This document shows positions 7,359 to 16,423 of a DNA stretch of 41,638 bases, one piece after another. Within the stretch, counting starts at the first letter, position 1, and each line of letters opens with the position of its first letter. A program made the translations under genes and the position numbers. The notes beneath the pieces are model-generated. The model was not told the DNA's origin. It worked only from the letters and a program-made list of their open reading frames with translations, and ran no database searches. Origin of the DNA: Pseudomonadota bacterium (GTDB lineage: Bacteria; Pseudomonadota; Alphaproteobacteria; Acetobacterales; Acetobacteraceae); assembly GCA_021798575.1 (NCBI GenBank), contig JAJZGI010000014.1, positions 1-41,638 of the forward strand, in the 5' to 3' direction.

Positions 7359-9098
7359 ATGAACGAGAATTTGTTTGCGACGGTGCGCGGCTGGCTGCTG
7401 GAGGATTTTTCTGCCATGCTGCCGGGCCTGCCGGAGGCGCTGCTGGCGCGGGTGGAGCTGACACCCACCCGCGATGCGGCCCATGGCGATATGGCGAGCA
7501 ACGCGGCGATGGTGGCGGCCAAGCCCGCCCAGCGTGACCCGCGCGAGCTGGCGGCGGCGCTGGCATTGCGGATGCAGGCGCGCCCTGGCGTGGCCAGGGC
7601 CGAGCCCGCCGGGCCGGGATTTTTGAATCTGACGCTGGCACCCGAACTGCTGCTGGCGCAGATACCGGTGATTCTGGCGGCGGGTGAGGCCTATGGCCAG
7701 GGTGCCGCGCAGGGGCGGGTGAATGTGGAATATGTCTCCGCCAACCCGACCGGGCCGCTGCATGTGGGCCATTGCCGTGGCGCGGTGGTGGGGGACGCGC
7801 TGGCGAACCTGCTCGCGAAGGCTGGGCACAGCGTGACCAAGGAATATTATGTGAATGACGCGGGGGCGCAGGTTATCGCGCTCGCGCGCTCGGTGCACTG
7901 GCGCTACCTGGAGGCGCTGGACCTGCCGGGCAAGGCGGAGAGCTTCGCTGCCAGCGTGCCGGGCGGGATGCAGTATGGCGGGGAGTATCTGCTGCCGCTG
8001 GGCTTCGAACTGGCCGCGCTGTATGACGACAGGTTCGTCGATGCGCCTGAGGCGGCCTGGCTCGATATTTTTCGGGAATTCGCCGTGGAGAAAATGCTGG
8101 CGTTGATCCGGGAGGATCTGGCGGCGCTCGGCGTGGTGCATGACGTGTTCTCCTCCGAGCGGGCGCTGGTGGCGGCGGGTGGCGTGGCGCGCGGCCTGCA
8201 AAGCCTGCGCGAGCGCGGGTTGATCTATCATGGCGTGCTGGAGCCGCCCCGGGGCAAGACGCCGGAGGATTGGGAGCCCCGGGAGCAGGAATTATTCCGA
8301 GCCACCGAGTTCGGCGATGACATCGACCGGCCTGTGGGAAAGTCCGACGGCAGCTACACCTATTTTGCCAACGATATCGCGTACCATGCGGATAAGATGT
8401 CACGCGGATTCAGCGCGATGATCGACGTTTGGGGCGCGGACCATGGCGGCTATGTGAAGCGGATGCAGGCGGCGGTGGCGGCGCTGGCGGTGGATGCAAG
8501 CGCGCGGCTGGATATCGTGCTGTGCCAGATCGTGCGGGTGATGAAGGACGGCCAGCCGGTGCGCATGAGCAAGCGGGCCGGTACGTTCGTGGAATTGCGT
8601 GATTTGATCGACGAGGTCGGGCCGGATGCGGTGCGTTTTATCATGCTGATGCGAAAATCCGACGCGCAGATGGAATTCGACCTTAACGCGGCGGTGGCGC
8701 AGACGCGCGATAACCCGGTGTTCTATGTGCAATATGCCCATGCGCGCTGCCGCAGCGTGCTGCGCGCGGCGGGCGAGGTTGGCGTGGTGGGGGATCTGAC
8801 CAGCCTCGAGGCGCCCGAAGAGTTGGCGCTGATCCGCCGGCTGGTGGGCTGGCCGCGGCTCGTGGAGCAGGCGGCGCTGGCGCGCGAGCCGCACCGAATC
8901 GCGTTCTACTTATATGAGCTGGCGGGGGATTTTCATGCGTTGTGGAACGCCGGGCGGGCCGATGCCAGCCTGCGGTTTTTGCAGGCGGAGAACCTGGTGG
9001 AGAGCGCAGCCAGGGTGGCGCTCGTGGCGGCGACGGCGACCGTGCTGCGCGCCGGGATGACGGTGCTGGGCGTGACCCCGGTTGAGGAGATGAGATAG
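7359..9098 (+). CDS. argS: Arginyl-tRNA synthetase
   Basis: Class I synthetase of 579 aa that charges tRNA-Arg. The N-terminal Add-1 domain occupies about residues 1-110. The HIGH motif reads HVGH at residues 135-138 within ANPTGPLHVGHCRG, and the KMSKS loop is RMSKRAGTF, as often seen in proteobacterial ArgS. The C-terminal DALR anticodon-binding domain begins near VFYVQYAHARCRS. A ribosome-binding site (gaggga then gtagga) precedes the ATG at 7359. It sits in the dgt-argS-SPOR-nagZ order found in many alphaproteobacteria. Confidence 0.96.
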   Translation: MNENLFATVRGWLLEDFSAMLPGLPEALLARVELTPTRDAAHGDMASNAAMVAAKPAQRDPRELAAALALRMQARPGVARAEPAGPGFLNLTLAPELLLAQIPVILAAGEAYGQGAAQGRVNVEYVSANPTGPLHVGHCRGAVVGDALANLLAKAGHSVTKEYYVNDAGAQVIALARSVHWRYLEALDLPGKAESFAASVPGGMQYGGEYLLPLGFELAALYDDRFVDAPEAAWLDIFREFAVEKMLALIREDLAALGVVHDVFSSERALVAAGGVARGLQSLRERGLIYHGVLEPPRGKTPEDWEPREQELFRATEFGDDIDRPVGKSDGSYTYFANDIAYHADKMSRGFSAMIDVWGADHGGYVKRMQAAVAALAVDASARLDIVLCQIVRVMKDGQPVRMSKRAGTFVELRDLIDEVGPDAVRFIMLMRKSDAQMEFDLNAAVAQTRDNPVFYVQYAHARCRSVLRAAGEVGVVGDLTSLEAPEELALIRRLVGWPRLVEQAALAREPHRIAFYLYELAGDFHALWNAGRADASLRFLQAENLVESAARVALVAATATVLRAGMTVLGVTPVEEMR

Positions 9099-9100
9099 GT

Positions 9101-9754
9101 TTGGGCGAGCCGGTGGACGAGGAATTTGTGTATCAGAGACGCCGCTCGCGCCCCGCGATGGACCCGGCGGTGCGGCGGATCGCGTTGGCGGCGGGTGGGG
9201 TGTCGGCGCTGGTGATTCTGGTGGCGCTGGTGTGGAGCGGCGTGCATGGGGTGCGCTTTGGCCCGCCGCCCGTGATGCTGCCGCCCGCCGTGCCGCTGCG
9301 GGTGGTACCCGCGAACCCGGGCGGGCTCGAGGTGCCGGAGGCGAATGTGCCCGTGATGTCCGGCGATGCGGCGCCTACGCCGGTGCTGCTGGCCCCGGCA
9401 ACGGCTGCACCGGCGATCATGCAGCTCAACCAGGCGGCGGGTTTGGTTGCGCCGCCGCCGCTGCCAGGACCGCCGCCGCCCCGGCCTATGCCGCCTTCCA
9501 CTATGGCGGGCAGCAGCACAGTGCAGCTCGCGGCGAGCCAGAGTCAGGCCGGATTGCAGACGATGTGGCAGGGGCTGACGGCGAAGATGCCGGGGTTGTT
9601 CGCCGGGAAAACGCCGGAGATCATCCCCGCGGTGGTGGACGGGCAGAGCCTGTGGCGGCTGCGGCTGGGTGGCTTTGCGAATGCGGCGGCGGCGCAGGCG
9701 TTTTGTTCCCAGGTGGTGGCGCAGGGCGCCGCGTGCGTGGTGGCCGCGCCTTGA
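9101..9754 (+). CDS. Membrane-anchored SPOR domain protein
   Basis: A 217-aa protein with a short cytoplasmic N-terminus, one transmembrane helix at about residues 26-45 (IALAAGGVSALVILVALVW), a long Pro/Ala-rich periplasmic linker including a polyproline stretch, and a C-terminal SPOR-type domain (about 160-217, WRLRLGGFANAAAAQAFC...). SPOR domains bind septal peptidoglycan stripped of stem peptides, so a role in division or wall remodelling is likely. The start appears to be TTG at 9101, two bases after argS, with gaggaga about 10 bp upstream. Its end overlaps the nagZ start as TTGA. In the standard alphaproteobacterial order an SPOR gene sits between argS and nagZ, which supports the call. 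Confidence 0.85.
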   Translation: MGEPVDEEFVYQRRRSRPAMDPAVRRIALAAGGVSALVILVALVWSGVHGVRFGPPPVMLPPAVPLRVVPANPGGLEVPEANVPVMSGDAAPTPVLLAPATAAPAIMQLNQAAGLVAPPPLPGPPPPRPMPPSTMAGSSTVQLAASQSQAGLQTMWQGLTAKMPGLFAGKTPEIIPAVVDGQSLWRLRLGGFANAAAAQAFCSQVVAQGAACVVAAP

Positions 9755-10611
9755 AGCCGGTGATCCTGGGGATATCTGGCCCGCGCCTGCTGGCGGCGGA
9801 GCGGGCGATGCTTCGGGACCACGCGCCGAAGGGCGTAATTTTCTTCAGTCGTAACATTGAAAATGTTGTACAACTTACTGAACTTACGGTAGAGTTACGC
9901 GATGTGCTGCCGCCGGGTGCGGTACTGATGCTCGACCAGGAGGGTGGCCGCGTGGCGCGATTGCGGCCGCCGCACTGGCCCGTGCTGGCGGCGGCGGGGA
10001 CGCTGCAAACCGCCGATGCCGCCTATGCGCATGGCAGCGCGCTGGGGGCGATGGTGCGCGCCGCCGGGTTTAACGTCGCGGCGGCCCCGGTGCTGGACGT
10101 GCGCCGCCCGGGTGCGAGCGATGTGGTGGGGGACCGCGCGATCTCGGATGATCCGGACGTGGTGGCGGAGCTGGGTGGGCGGCTGGCGGCTGGGATCATG
10201 GCCGAGGGGGTGACGCCGGTGATGAAGCATATCCCCGGCCATGGGCGCGCGCGGGTGGATAGTCATCTGGCGCTGCCGGTGGTGGCTGAGGCCGATCTGC
10301 GGGGCGATTTTTTACCGTTCGCGCGCAATAGAACCCTGCCCTGGGCGATGACTGCGCATGTGGTCTATGAACAATATGATCCGGTGCTTCCGGCCACCAT
10401 CTCGGCGCGGGTGATAGACAAAGTGATACGGGGCGAGATCGGGTTTTTGGGCACGCTGATCAGCGATGACCTCGCGATGGGCGCGCTGCGGGGCACGCCG
10501 GGCGAGCGCGCCGCCGCCGCGCTGGCCGCCGGGTGCGATATCGCGCTCTATTGCCCGGGGGACATGGCGGGGAACCGCGAGATTCTGGCCTCGGTGCGCG
10601 ATGCGCCCTGA
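9751..10611 (+). CDS. nagZ: Beta-N-acetylhexosaminidase (peptidoglycan recycling)
   Basis: A 286-aa glycoside hydrolase family 3 enzyme that removes N-acetylglucosamine from muropeptide fragments in the cytoplasm. Signature elements: LMLDQEGGRVARLRPP, the catalytic loop MKHIPGHGRARVDSH with its His/Asp dyad, and SDDLAMGAL carrying the nucleophile Asp. I place the start at the TTG at 9751, where it overlaps the SPOR gene stop (TTGA); there is no ATG before conserved sequence begins at VILGISG. A little shorter than Escherichia coli NagZ but typical of this group. Muropeptides recycled by NagZ fit the wall-related SPOR neighbour. Confidence 0.92.
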   Translation: MKPVILGISGPRLLAAERAMLRDHAPKGVIFFSRNIENVVQLTELTVELRDVLPPGAVLMLDQEGGRVARLRPPHWPVLAAAGTLQTADAAYAHGSALGAMVRAAGFNVAAAPVLDVRRPGASDVVGDRAISDDPDVVAELGGRLAAGIMAEGVTPVMKHIPGHGRARVDSHLALPVVAEADLRGDFLPFARNRTLPWAMTAHVVYEQYDPVLPATISARVIDKVIRGEIGFLGTLISDDLAMGALRGTPGERAAAALAAGCDIALYCPGDMAGNREILASVRDAP

Positions 10612-11284
10612 CGTGCCCGAGATCGCGCTGGCGCTGGTTATCGCCATGGTGCTGCACGAGGTGGCGCACGGGCTGGCGGCGCGCGCGCTGGGGGATATGA
10701 CGGCGCAACAGGCTGGCCGGCTGACGCTCAACCCGCTGAAGCATATCGACCGGACGGGGAGTATTCTGGTGCCGCTGCTGCTGGTGGCCGGGCAGATCCT
10801 CACGCTGGGGCGGGTCGTGTTCGTGTATGGCTGGGCCAAGCCGGTGCCGGTGAACCCGATGGCGCTGCGCTGGCGTGGTGCTGCGTATCCGCGCCAGCTC
10901 ATGGCCCTGGTGGCGCTGGCCGGGCCATGTACGAATTTTCTGCTGGCGGTTATCGGCGGGCTGCTGCTGTATACGCCGCTCAGCGAGGGATTTTTGGGGT
11001 ATTTCATCCTCATTAACCTGGCGATCGGGATTTTTAACCTGCTGCCGGTGCCGCCGATGGATGGTGGACGAATTGCGGTGGGGGTTTTGCCGTTGCGGCT
11101 GGCGCGCGTTTGGGCGAGGGCGGAAAAATACGGGATTTTGGCGGTGTTGCTGCTGTTGTTCGTCCTGCCGCAGGTGGCGCGGCGGACGGGGGTCGATTTC
11201 AACCCGTTTGGCGCCGCGATGGGGCGGATTCTGCCCTGGGCGGAGGCGCAGATATTATGGATTACGGGGCATGGTGGAAGCTGA
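10601..11284 (+). CDS. M50 family (site-2 protease-like) membrane metalloprotease
   Basis: A 227-aa polytopic membrane protein of the compact M50 / S2P-like group. The zinc-binding HEVAH motif is at about residues 18-22 within the first helix and the second motif, NLLPVPPMDGGRI, with its Asp ligand, follows about 130 residues later. Several hydrophobic helices surround both. There is no PDZ domain, so it is not RseP. The ATG at 10601 overlaps nagZ by 11 bp; a GTG four codons later is an alternative. It overlaps scpA by 14 bp. The substrate is unknown. Confidence 0.9.
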   Translation: MRPDVPEIALALVIAMVLHEVAHGLAARALGDMTAQQAGRLTLNPLKHIDRTGSILVPLLLVAGQILTLGRVVFVYGWAKPVPVNPMALRWRGAAYPRQLMALVALAGPCTNFLLAVIGGLLLYTPLSEGFLGYFILINLAIGIFNLLPVPPMDGGRIAVGVLPLRLARVWARAEKYGILAVLLLLFVLPQVARRTGVDFNPFGAAMGRILPWAEAQILWITGHGGS

Positions 11285-12020
11285 ATCGCTGGTTTTGCAG
11301 CTCGAGGGTTTCGAGGGGCCGCTGGATTTGCTGCTGGAGCTGGCGCGGGCGCAGAAGGTGGATCTCGCGAAAATCTCCATTCTGGCGCTGGTCGAGCAGT
11401 TTTTATCGGTGATCGAGGGCGCGCGGCGGGTGCGGCTCGAGCTGGCGGCGGACTGGCTGGTGATGGCGGCGTGGCTGACCTGGCTGAAATCCCGCCTGCT
11501 GGTGCCAGCTTTGGGCGAGCCGGAGGATGCGGAGGCCGCAGCCGAGACCCTGGCGGCGCGGTTGCAGGATTTGCAGGCGGTACGCGCGGCGGCGGCCTGG
11601 ATGGCCCAGCGCCCGCAGCTCGGCTGGGAGGTGTTCGGCCGGGGCCAGCCGGAGGACTTCACCGAGACCGACCGCAGCCGTCTGCGGTTGGAGATGAGCG
11701 CGCTGCTCAGCGCGTATTTGGCGGCGCGCCGGCGTGCGGGGGCGAAGTTGCAGTATCGGCCCCAGCCGATGGCGTATCATTCCGTTCAGAACGCGCTGGA
11801 GCGGCTGGCGCGGCTCGTGGGATCGCTGCCGGACTGGTCCGCGCTCGAGGCGTTTCTGCCGGAGGATTTGGAGGATGGCCTGCCGCGCCGCGCCGCGCTC
11901 TCCGCGACGCTGGTGGCGGGGTTGGAGATGGCCAGAGGCGGTATTCTACATTTGCGCCAGGAGCGGGAATTTGGTCCTATCCTGGTGCGCAACGGGCCGG
12001 GGGATGAGGTTGGCGGATGA
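11271..12020 (+). CDS. scpA: Segregation and condensation protein A (kleisin)
   Basis: A 249-aa kleisin that bridges the SMC heads in the bacterial condensin complex and helps organise and segregate the chromosome. The N-terminal family signature (EGFEGPLDLLLELARAQKVDL) is at about residues 11-31, followed by ADWLVMAAWLTWLKSRLLVP. The C-terminal winged-helix part is near FLPEDLED. The ATG at 11271 lies inside the end of the M50 gene and its stop overlaps scpB by four bases (ATGA), so the proteins are probably made together. Confidence 0.93.
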   Translation: MVEAESLVLQLEGFEGPLDLLLELARAQKVDLAKISILALVEQFLSVIEGARRVRLELAADWLVMAAWLTWLKSRLLVPALGEPEDAEAAAETLAARLQDLQAVRAAAAWMAQRPQLGWEVFGRGQPEDFTETDRSRLRLEMSALLSAYLAARRRAGAKLQYRPQPMAYHSVQNALERLARLVGSLPDWSALEAFLPEDLEDGLPRRAALSATLVAGLEMARGGILHLRQEREFGPILVRNGPGDEVGG

Positions 12021-12574
12021 GTGAGCAGGATGCGGTGCGGCTGGCGGAGGCGGTGGTGTTCGCGGCGACTCAGCCGGTGAGTGCCCGCGCGCTGGCGAAC
12101 CTGCTGCCGGAGGATACCGACGTGGAGGCGGTGATGGCCGAGCTCGGCGCGCAATATGCCGGGCGCGGGGTAGGGCTGGTGCAGGTGGGCGGCGGCTGGC
12201 AGTTTCGCACCGCGCCGGATATCGCCCCGGTGCTGCGCAAGGTGGTGGAGCTGCCCCGCCGCCTGCCGCGCGTGGCGATGGAGACGTTGGCGATCGTGGC
12301 GTATCATCAGCCGGTGACGCGCGGTGAAATCGAGGAGATCCGTGGCGCCGCACTCTCCCAGACGACGCTGGATTTGCTGCTGGAGAATGGCCTCGTGACG
12401 CCGAAGGGCCGCCGTGAGAGCCCGGGCCGGCCGACATTATGGGGCACCACCCCGGCGTTTCTGGCGCAGTTCGGGCTGAATGACCTGCGCGACCTGCCGC
12501 GCCGGGAGGAGCTACTGATAGACCCCACGGGGCCGCCACGGCCAACGCCGGCACCCGGCGAACCCGAGGCGTGA
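12017..12574 (+). CDS. scpB: Segregation and condensation protein B
   Basis: A 185-aa ScpB, the winged-helix partner that binds ScpA in the SMC-ScpAB condensin. It shows two winged-helix domains: an N-terminal one starting VRLAEAVVFAATQPVS and a second containing ETLAIVAYHQPVTRGEIEEIRG, the best-conserved stretch of the family. The C-terminal tail is Pro-rich. ATGA overlap with scpA and GTGA overlap with the next gene. Confidence 0.94.
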   Translation: MSEQDAVRLAEAVVFAATQPVSARALANLLPEDTDVEAVMAELGAQYAGRGVGLVQVGGGWQFRTAPDIAPVLRKVVELPRRLPRVAMETLAIVAYHQPVTRGEIEEIRGAALSQTTLDLLLENGLVTPKGRRESPGRPTLWGTTPAFLAQFGLNDLRDLPRREELLIDPTGPPRPTPAPGEPEA

Positions 12575-13263
12575 GCCTGAAAATTACGCGAGAGAGCCTG
12601 ATGGATGGCTCGATCCGCGCGTTGCAGGAGGAGCACGCGGCGGTTCTGCCGGAACCGGCCCAGCGCAGCGAGGCGCAGATGGACGCGCTGCTGGAGGAGA
12701 CGCTCCTGAGCCACGACATGGGGCGGGACCTTTGGGTGTTCGGCTATGGCTCGCTCATCTGGAACCCGGCGTTCGAGCATGCGGAGACGCGCCGGGCGCT
12801 GCTGCGCGGCTGGCACCGGCGCTTCTGCCTGAAGCTGCTGCTGGGTCGTGGCACGCCAGAGCGCCCCGGGCTGATGCTGGCGCTGGACCGTGGCGGGGCG
12901 TGCAAGGGCGTGGCGCTGCGGATTGAGGCGGGCAAGATCCGCGAGGAATTGCGCATTTTATGGCTGCGCGAAATGTACGGTGGGGCCTATGACGCGCGCT
13001 GGGTGAGCGTGCAGGCAGGCGATGAACGGCTGCGCGCCATCACCTTCGTCATCAACCGGGGGCATCCGCGCTACCTCGGCGCGCTGAGCCCGCAGCAAGC
13101 GGCGGCGATGATCGCCGACGGCTGCGGGGTTCTGGGCACGTGCCGGGAGTATCTGGAGAATACCGTGGCGCATCTGGCCGCACTCGGGCTGGAGGATGCC
13201 GGGCTGGCCCGGATTGTAGCGGCTTTGTCGCCTGCTTTGCCGCCCGCTTTGCCGAGGTGCTAA
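12571..13263 (+). CDS. chaC: ChaC-type gamma-glutamylcyclotransferase
   Basis: A 230-aa ChaC family protein, a cytoplasmic enzyme that degrades glutathione to 5-oxoproline and Cys-Gly. The family substrate loop VFGYGSLIWNP is at about residues 56-66, and the catalytic Glu region is near the REMYGGAYDARWV segment. The first 50 residues are longer than in Escherichia coli ChaC. The GTG at 12571 is coupled to scpB (GTGA); an in-frame ATG at 12601 would drop 10 residues. Last gene of the argS-to-chaC run; a repeat-bearing gap of 124 bp follows. Confidence 0.88.
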   Translation: MSLKITRESLMDGSIRALQEEHAAVLPEPAQRSEAQMDALLEETLLSHDMGRDLWVFGYGSLIWNPAFEHAETRRALLRGWHRRFCLKLLLGRGTPERPGLMLALDRGGACKGVALRIEAGKIREELRILWLREMYGGAYDARWVSVQAGDERLRAITFVINRGHPRYLGALSPQQAAAMIADGCGVLGTCREYLENTVAHLAALGLEDAGLARIVAALSPALPPALPRC

Positions 13264-13273
13264 GAGCCTGCTA

Positions 13274-13361
13274 GAGCATGATTGCCTTGCATCCATCATG
13301 CTCCAGCCCTTGTTTGGCGATCAGTTTCATTGGTTTGGATCGAATCCGGTGATTCAAACCA
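13274..13361. repeat. Pair of palindromic elements between chaC and tatB
   Basis: Two stem-loops lie in the gap. The first pairs GAGCATGAT (13274-13282) with ATCATGCTC (13295-13303), nine perfect base pairs with a 12-nt loop. The second pairs TGGTTTGGATC (13331-13341) with GATTCAAACCA (13351-13361), 11 pairs with one G-T wobble. Neither is followed by a T-run, so they do not look like intrinsic terminators. The loop and arm of the second contain two GANTC sites. They resemble the dispersed palindromic repeats common in alphaproteobacterial intergenic DNA, and could stabilise mRNA ends. Confidence 0.7.
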
Positions 13362-13387
13362 ACCCGATATTGATGTAACGAGCGGCC

Positions 13388-13825
13388 ATGTTTGGATTTT
13401 CCTGGGCTGAGATCGGGCTGATTATGGCGGTGGCGCTGATGGCCATCGGGCCGAAGGACCTGCCTGTCGCGATCCGCACCGTCACCTCGCTGATGAAAAA
13501 AGCCCGAGGCATGGCCGCCGAGTTCCAGGGCCATGTCGATGAGATGATGCGCGAGGCCAACCTCCAGGATGTGAAGACCGAGATCAACAAGCTGCGCAAT
13601 TTCGACTTCAAGGGTGCGGCCGAGCAGGTGATCGACCCGGATGGCAGCCTGCGCAAGACCGCGAAGGAGAGCTTCACCGCGGATGCGCCGGAGACGGTCG
13701 AGGCAGCGCCGGTGATGGTGGAAGAGGAAACACCGGATGCGCCCGCGTTCATTCCGCCCGTGGCGGCGCGAAAAAAACCCGTGCCCGCGTTTATTCCGCC
13801 GGGCACGAAGCGCTGGGGGTTCTGA
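13388..13825 (+). CDS. tatB: Sec-independent translocase subunit TatB
   Basis: A 145-aa TatB, which with TatC forms the receptor for twin-arginine signal peptides in the inner membrane. It has the N-terminal transmembrane helix MFGFSWAEIGLIMAVALMAI, the GPKDLP hinge, and an amphipathic helix. The rest is an acidic and Pro-rich tail. Its length, the Glu in the membrane helix and its position directly before tatC favour TatB over TatA. No tatA is found in the window. tatC begins 3 bp after the stop. Confidence 0.9.
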   Translation: MFGFSWAEIGLIMAVALMAIGPKDLPVAIRTVTSLMKKARGMAAEFQGHVDEMMREANLQDVKTEINKLRNFDFKGAAEQVIDPDGSLRKTAKESFTADAPETVEAAPVMVEEETPDAPAFIPPVAARKKPVPAFIPPGTKRWGF

Positions 13826-13828
13826 AAA

Positions 13829-14623
13829 TTGGATGAGACTGTGAGCCCGCCCAAGGGCGATGAGATCAACGACAAGGAGATGCCGCTGCTCGAGCATCTG
13901 GCGGAGTTGCGCCGCCGGCTGATGTATTCCGCTGCCGCGTTTTTCATCGCGTTTTTCATCTGCTACCATTTCGCGCCACGGATCTATGATTTTCTGGCGG
14001 CGCCGCTCGCGCACGCGCTGGAGGCGCGCGGCCAGAAGCCGCAGCTCATCTACACCGCGCTGTATGAGGCGTTTTTCACCTATATCAAGGTCGCGATTTT
14101 TGGCGCAGCTTTCGTCTCCTTCCCGGTCGTCGCCTCGCAGCTATGGTTTTTTGTCGCACCTGGGCTCTACAAGCGCGAGAAGCGCGCGATGCTGCCGTTT
14201 TTGATGGTCACGCCTGTTCTGTTCTTCCTGGGCGGGGCGATGGCCTATTACGTGATCTTCCCCAACGCCTGGAAATTTCTGCTGAGCTTCCAGAACACGC
14301 CGCCGGGCGCGGATGTGCATATCGAGCTGATGGCCAAGGTGAGCGATTATCTGAACATCGTGATGAAATTGATCTTCGCCTTCGGCCTGAGCTTCGAGCT
14401 GCCGGTGCTGCTCACCCTGCTGGGCAAGGTGGGGATCATCACCTCTGCCGGTCTGCGGAAATATCGGCGCTATGCCTATGTCGGCTGTTTTGTGCTGGCG
14501 GCGATCCTCACCCCGCCGGATATTCTCACCCAGTGCCTGCTGGCCGGGCCGCTGGTGGTGCTGTTCGAGATCTCGGTGTTCTCGGTGCGGCTGGTGGAGC
14601 CCAAGGGCAGCGCGGATGCATGA
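13829..14623 (+). CDS. tatC: Sec-independent translocase subunit TatC
   Basis: A 264-aa inner-membrane protein with six predicted transmembrane helices that recognises twin-arginine signal peptides. Family features seen: [17 protein letters not shown] at about residues 18-34, the cytoplasmic-loop [12 protein letters not shown], and [21 protein letters not shown]. The start is TTG at 13829; a GTG four codons later is also possible. It is 3 bp from tatB and its end overlaps serS by 8 bp, giving the tatB-tatC-serS order usual in alphaproteobacteria. Confidence 0.94.
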   Translation: MDETVSPPKGDEINDKEMPLLEHLAELRRRLMYSAAAFFIAFFICYHFAPRIYDFLAAPLAHALEARGQKPQLIYTALYEAFFTYIKVAIFGAAFVSFPVVASQLWFFVAPGLYKREKRAMLPFLMVTPVLFFLGGAMAYYVIFPNAWKFLLSFQNTPPGADVHIELMAKVSDYLNIVMKLIFAFGLSFELPVLLTLLGKVGIITSAGLRKYRRYAYVGCFVLAAILTPPDILTQCLLAGPLVVLFEISVFSVRLVEPKGSADA

Positions 14624-15881
14624 TATAAGGATCATCCGTGAGGATGCGGCGGGGTTTGATGCGGCGCTGGCCAGGCGGGGCTTGCCGCCGGCCGCGCATG
14701 AATTGATCCGCCTTGATGATGAGCGCCGGGCGGCGGTGGCGAAATTGCAGGGCTTGCAGGAGAGCCGCAACGCGCTGGCCAAGCGGATCGGCGAGGCCAA
14801 ACGCGCGCAGGCGGATAGCGCGGCGCTGGAGGCGCAGGGCGCGCAGCTGCGCGCGGGCATGGAACATTTGCAGGCGCAGGTGCCCGAGCTTGAGCGCATG
14901 TTGCGCGAGAAATCCGCCGGCATACCGAATGCGCTGGATGCGGACGTGCCGGATGGGCGGGATGAGACCGCCAATGTTCTGGTGAAGGAATTTGGCGTCA
15001 AACCGGAATTGCCTTTTGCCGCGCGTGAGCATTTTGAGCTTGGCGAGGCGCTGGGGCTGATGGACTTCCCCGCCGCGGGAAAAATCGCCGGATCGCGCTT
15101 CACGGTGCTGCGCGGCGCGCTGGCCCGGCTGGAGCGCGCGTTGGGGCAGTTCATGCTTGATGTCCACACCGCCGAGCATGGCTACGCGGAGACCAATGTG
15201 CCGCTGCTGGTGAACGACGCTGCGATGTTCGGCACCGGGCAGTTGCCAAAATTCGCCGATGATCTGTTCCGGACCACCGATGGCCGCTGGCTGATCCCTA
15301 CCGCCGAGGTCTCGCTCACCAACCTGGTGGCGGGAGAGATTCTGAAGCCCGCGCAGCTGCCGCTGCGCCTGACCGGGCTCACGCCCTGCTTCCGCTCTGA
15401 GGCGGGCTCCGCCGGGCGGGATGTGCGCGGGATGCTGCGCCAGCATCAGTTCGCGAAGGTCGAGATGGTGAGCATCACCTGCCCGGAGGATTCAGCCGCC
15501 GAGCATGAGCGCATGACGCGCTGCGCCGAGGTGATTCTGGAGCGGCTGGGCCTGCCCTACCGCCGGATGCTGCTCTGCGCCGGAGACACCGGATTTTCCG
15601 CCGCCAAAACCTATGATTTGGAGGTGTGGCTGCCGGGGCAGGGGATGTACCGCGAGATATCCTCCTGCTCGAACACCCGCGCGTTCCAGGCCCGGCGGAT
15701 GAATGCGCGGTTTCGTAATGCGGCGGGCAAGATGGAGTTTTTACACACGCTCAATGGCTCGGGCGTCGCGGTGGGGCGCGCGCTGATCGCGGTGATGGAG
15801 AATTATCAGCAGGAGGATGGTAGCGTGCGCGTGCCGGATGCGCTGGCGCCCTATATGGGCGGGTTGATTTCGATCAGGTAG
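14616..15881 (+). CDS. serS: Seryl-tRNA synthetase
   Basis: Class II synthetase of 421 aa that charges tRNA-Ser and tRNA-Sec. The N-terminal long coiled-coil tRNA-binding arm covers about residues 30-100 (rich in Ala, Arg, Glu, Gln). Motif 2 is [22 protein letters not shown]-like at about 262-283, and motif 3 is [16 protein letters not shown] near the C-terminus. The ATG at 14616 overlaps the tatC stop. Its last 31 bp overlap the 3' end of the convergent hutD, which is unusually long. Confidence 0.95.
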   Translation: MHDIRIIREDAAGFDAALARRGLPPAAHELIRLDDERRAAVAKLQGLQESRNALAKRIGEAKRAQADSAALEAQGAQLRAGMEHLQAQVPELERMLREKSAGIPNALDADVPDGRDETANVLVKEFGVKPELPFAAREHFELGEALGLMDFPAAGKIAGSRFTVLRGALARLERALGQFMLDVHTAEHGYAETNVPLLVNDAAMFGTGQLPKFADDLFRTTDGRWLIPTAEVSLTNLVAGEILKPAQLPLRLTGLTPCFRSEAGSAGRDVRGMLRQHQFAKVEMVSITCPEDSAAEHERMTRCAEVILERLGLPYRRMLLCAGDTGFSAAKTYDLEVWLPGQGMYREISSCSNTRAFQARRMNARFRNAAGKMEFLHTLNGSGVAVGRALIAVMENYQQEDGSVRVPDALAPYMGGLISIR

Positions 15882-16423
15882 ACACGCGTCGGCGCGCGGG
15901 CGGTGATGCGTAATGGCTCGGGCTCCAGCACCGCCGTATCCATGGCGGGGAGCGTTATGTTAGTGTCGCCCTGGCTCAGGTGCAGCGCGGCGGTGGGGCA
16001 GAATACCAGCGTGGTTGGCGCGGAGAATTCCAGTTGCGTATCCGCAATAATTTGCAGCGCCTGCATCCGGTGCGTGAAATGTCCGCGCCGTGTCATCACG
16101 TTGAGGTCGAGGATCGGGCCATCGTTGAGCCGGGCGTAGGTGGGAACATCCGCCGGGAAGCGATGCGGCGCGCTGGCGCCGGTGAGTGCTATCGTGGCGC
16201 CGTTTTGCGTGAGGCCGATGCCAGCGCCCCGCAGGATGGCGAGGCTGCGCTCGACGCCGGGAAATTCCGAGAACCAGCCATCCGCCGTTACCGGCGCCAT
16301 GCTCACCCGCCAGGCGAAATCCGCCGCGGTGGCGCCGGGCGGATGAACGGCGATCTCCGTGGTCGTGCCGCCGCCGTTTTTCCATGGCATGGCGAGGTAG
16401 TTTGCCAGGCGAAGGATTTTCAA
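15851..16423 (-). CDS. hutD: HutD family protein
   Basis: A 190-aa HutD (Ves-like cupin) protein. HutD is found in many hut operons; it is thought to tune histidine catabolism, possibly by binding an intermediate, but its biochemistry is unsettled. The conserved N-terminal block [16 protein letters not shown] and [23 protein letters not shown] are present, followed by a cupin-like beta-barrel. The start is TTG at 16423, overlapping the hutU stop as TTGA; no ATG gives a family-like N-terminus. It is the last gene of the hutIHGUD operon. Confidence 0.9.
   Translation of the reverse strand: MKILRLANYLAMPWKNGGGTTTEIAVHPPGATAADFAWRVSMAPVTADGWFSEFPGVERSLAILRGAGIGLTQNGATIALTGASAPHRFPADVPTYARLNDGPILDLNVMTRRGHFTHRMQALQIIADTQLEFSAPTTLVFCPTAALHLSQGDTNITLPAMDTAVLEPEPLRITARAPTRVYLIEINPPI

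Noticed and set aside
13274-13361. Intrinsic terminators after chaC
   Set aside because: Stems lack following T-runs and resemble dispersed palindromic repeats.
13388-13825. TatA instead of TatB
   Set aside because: 145 residues, an acidic tail and direct placement before tatC favour TatB.
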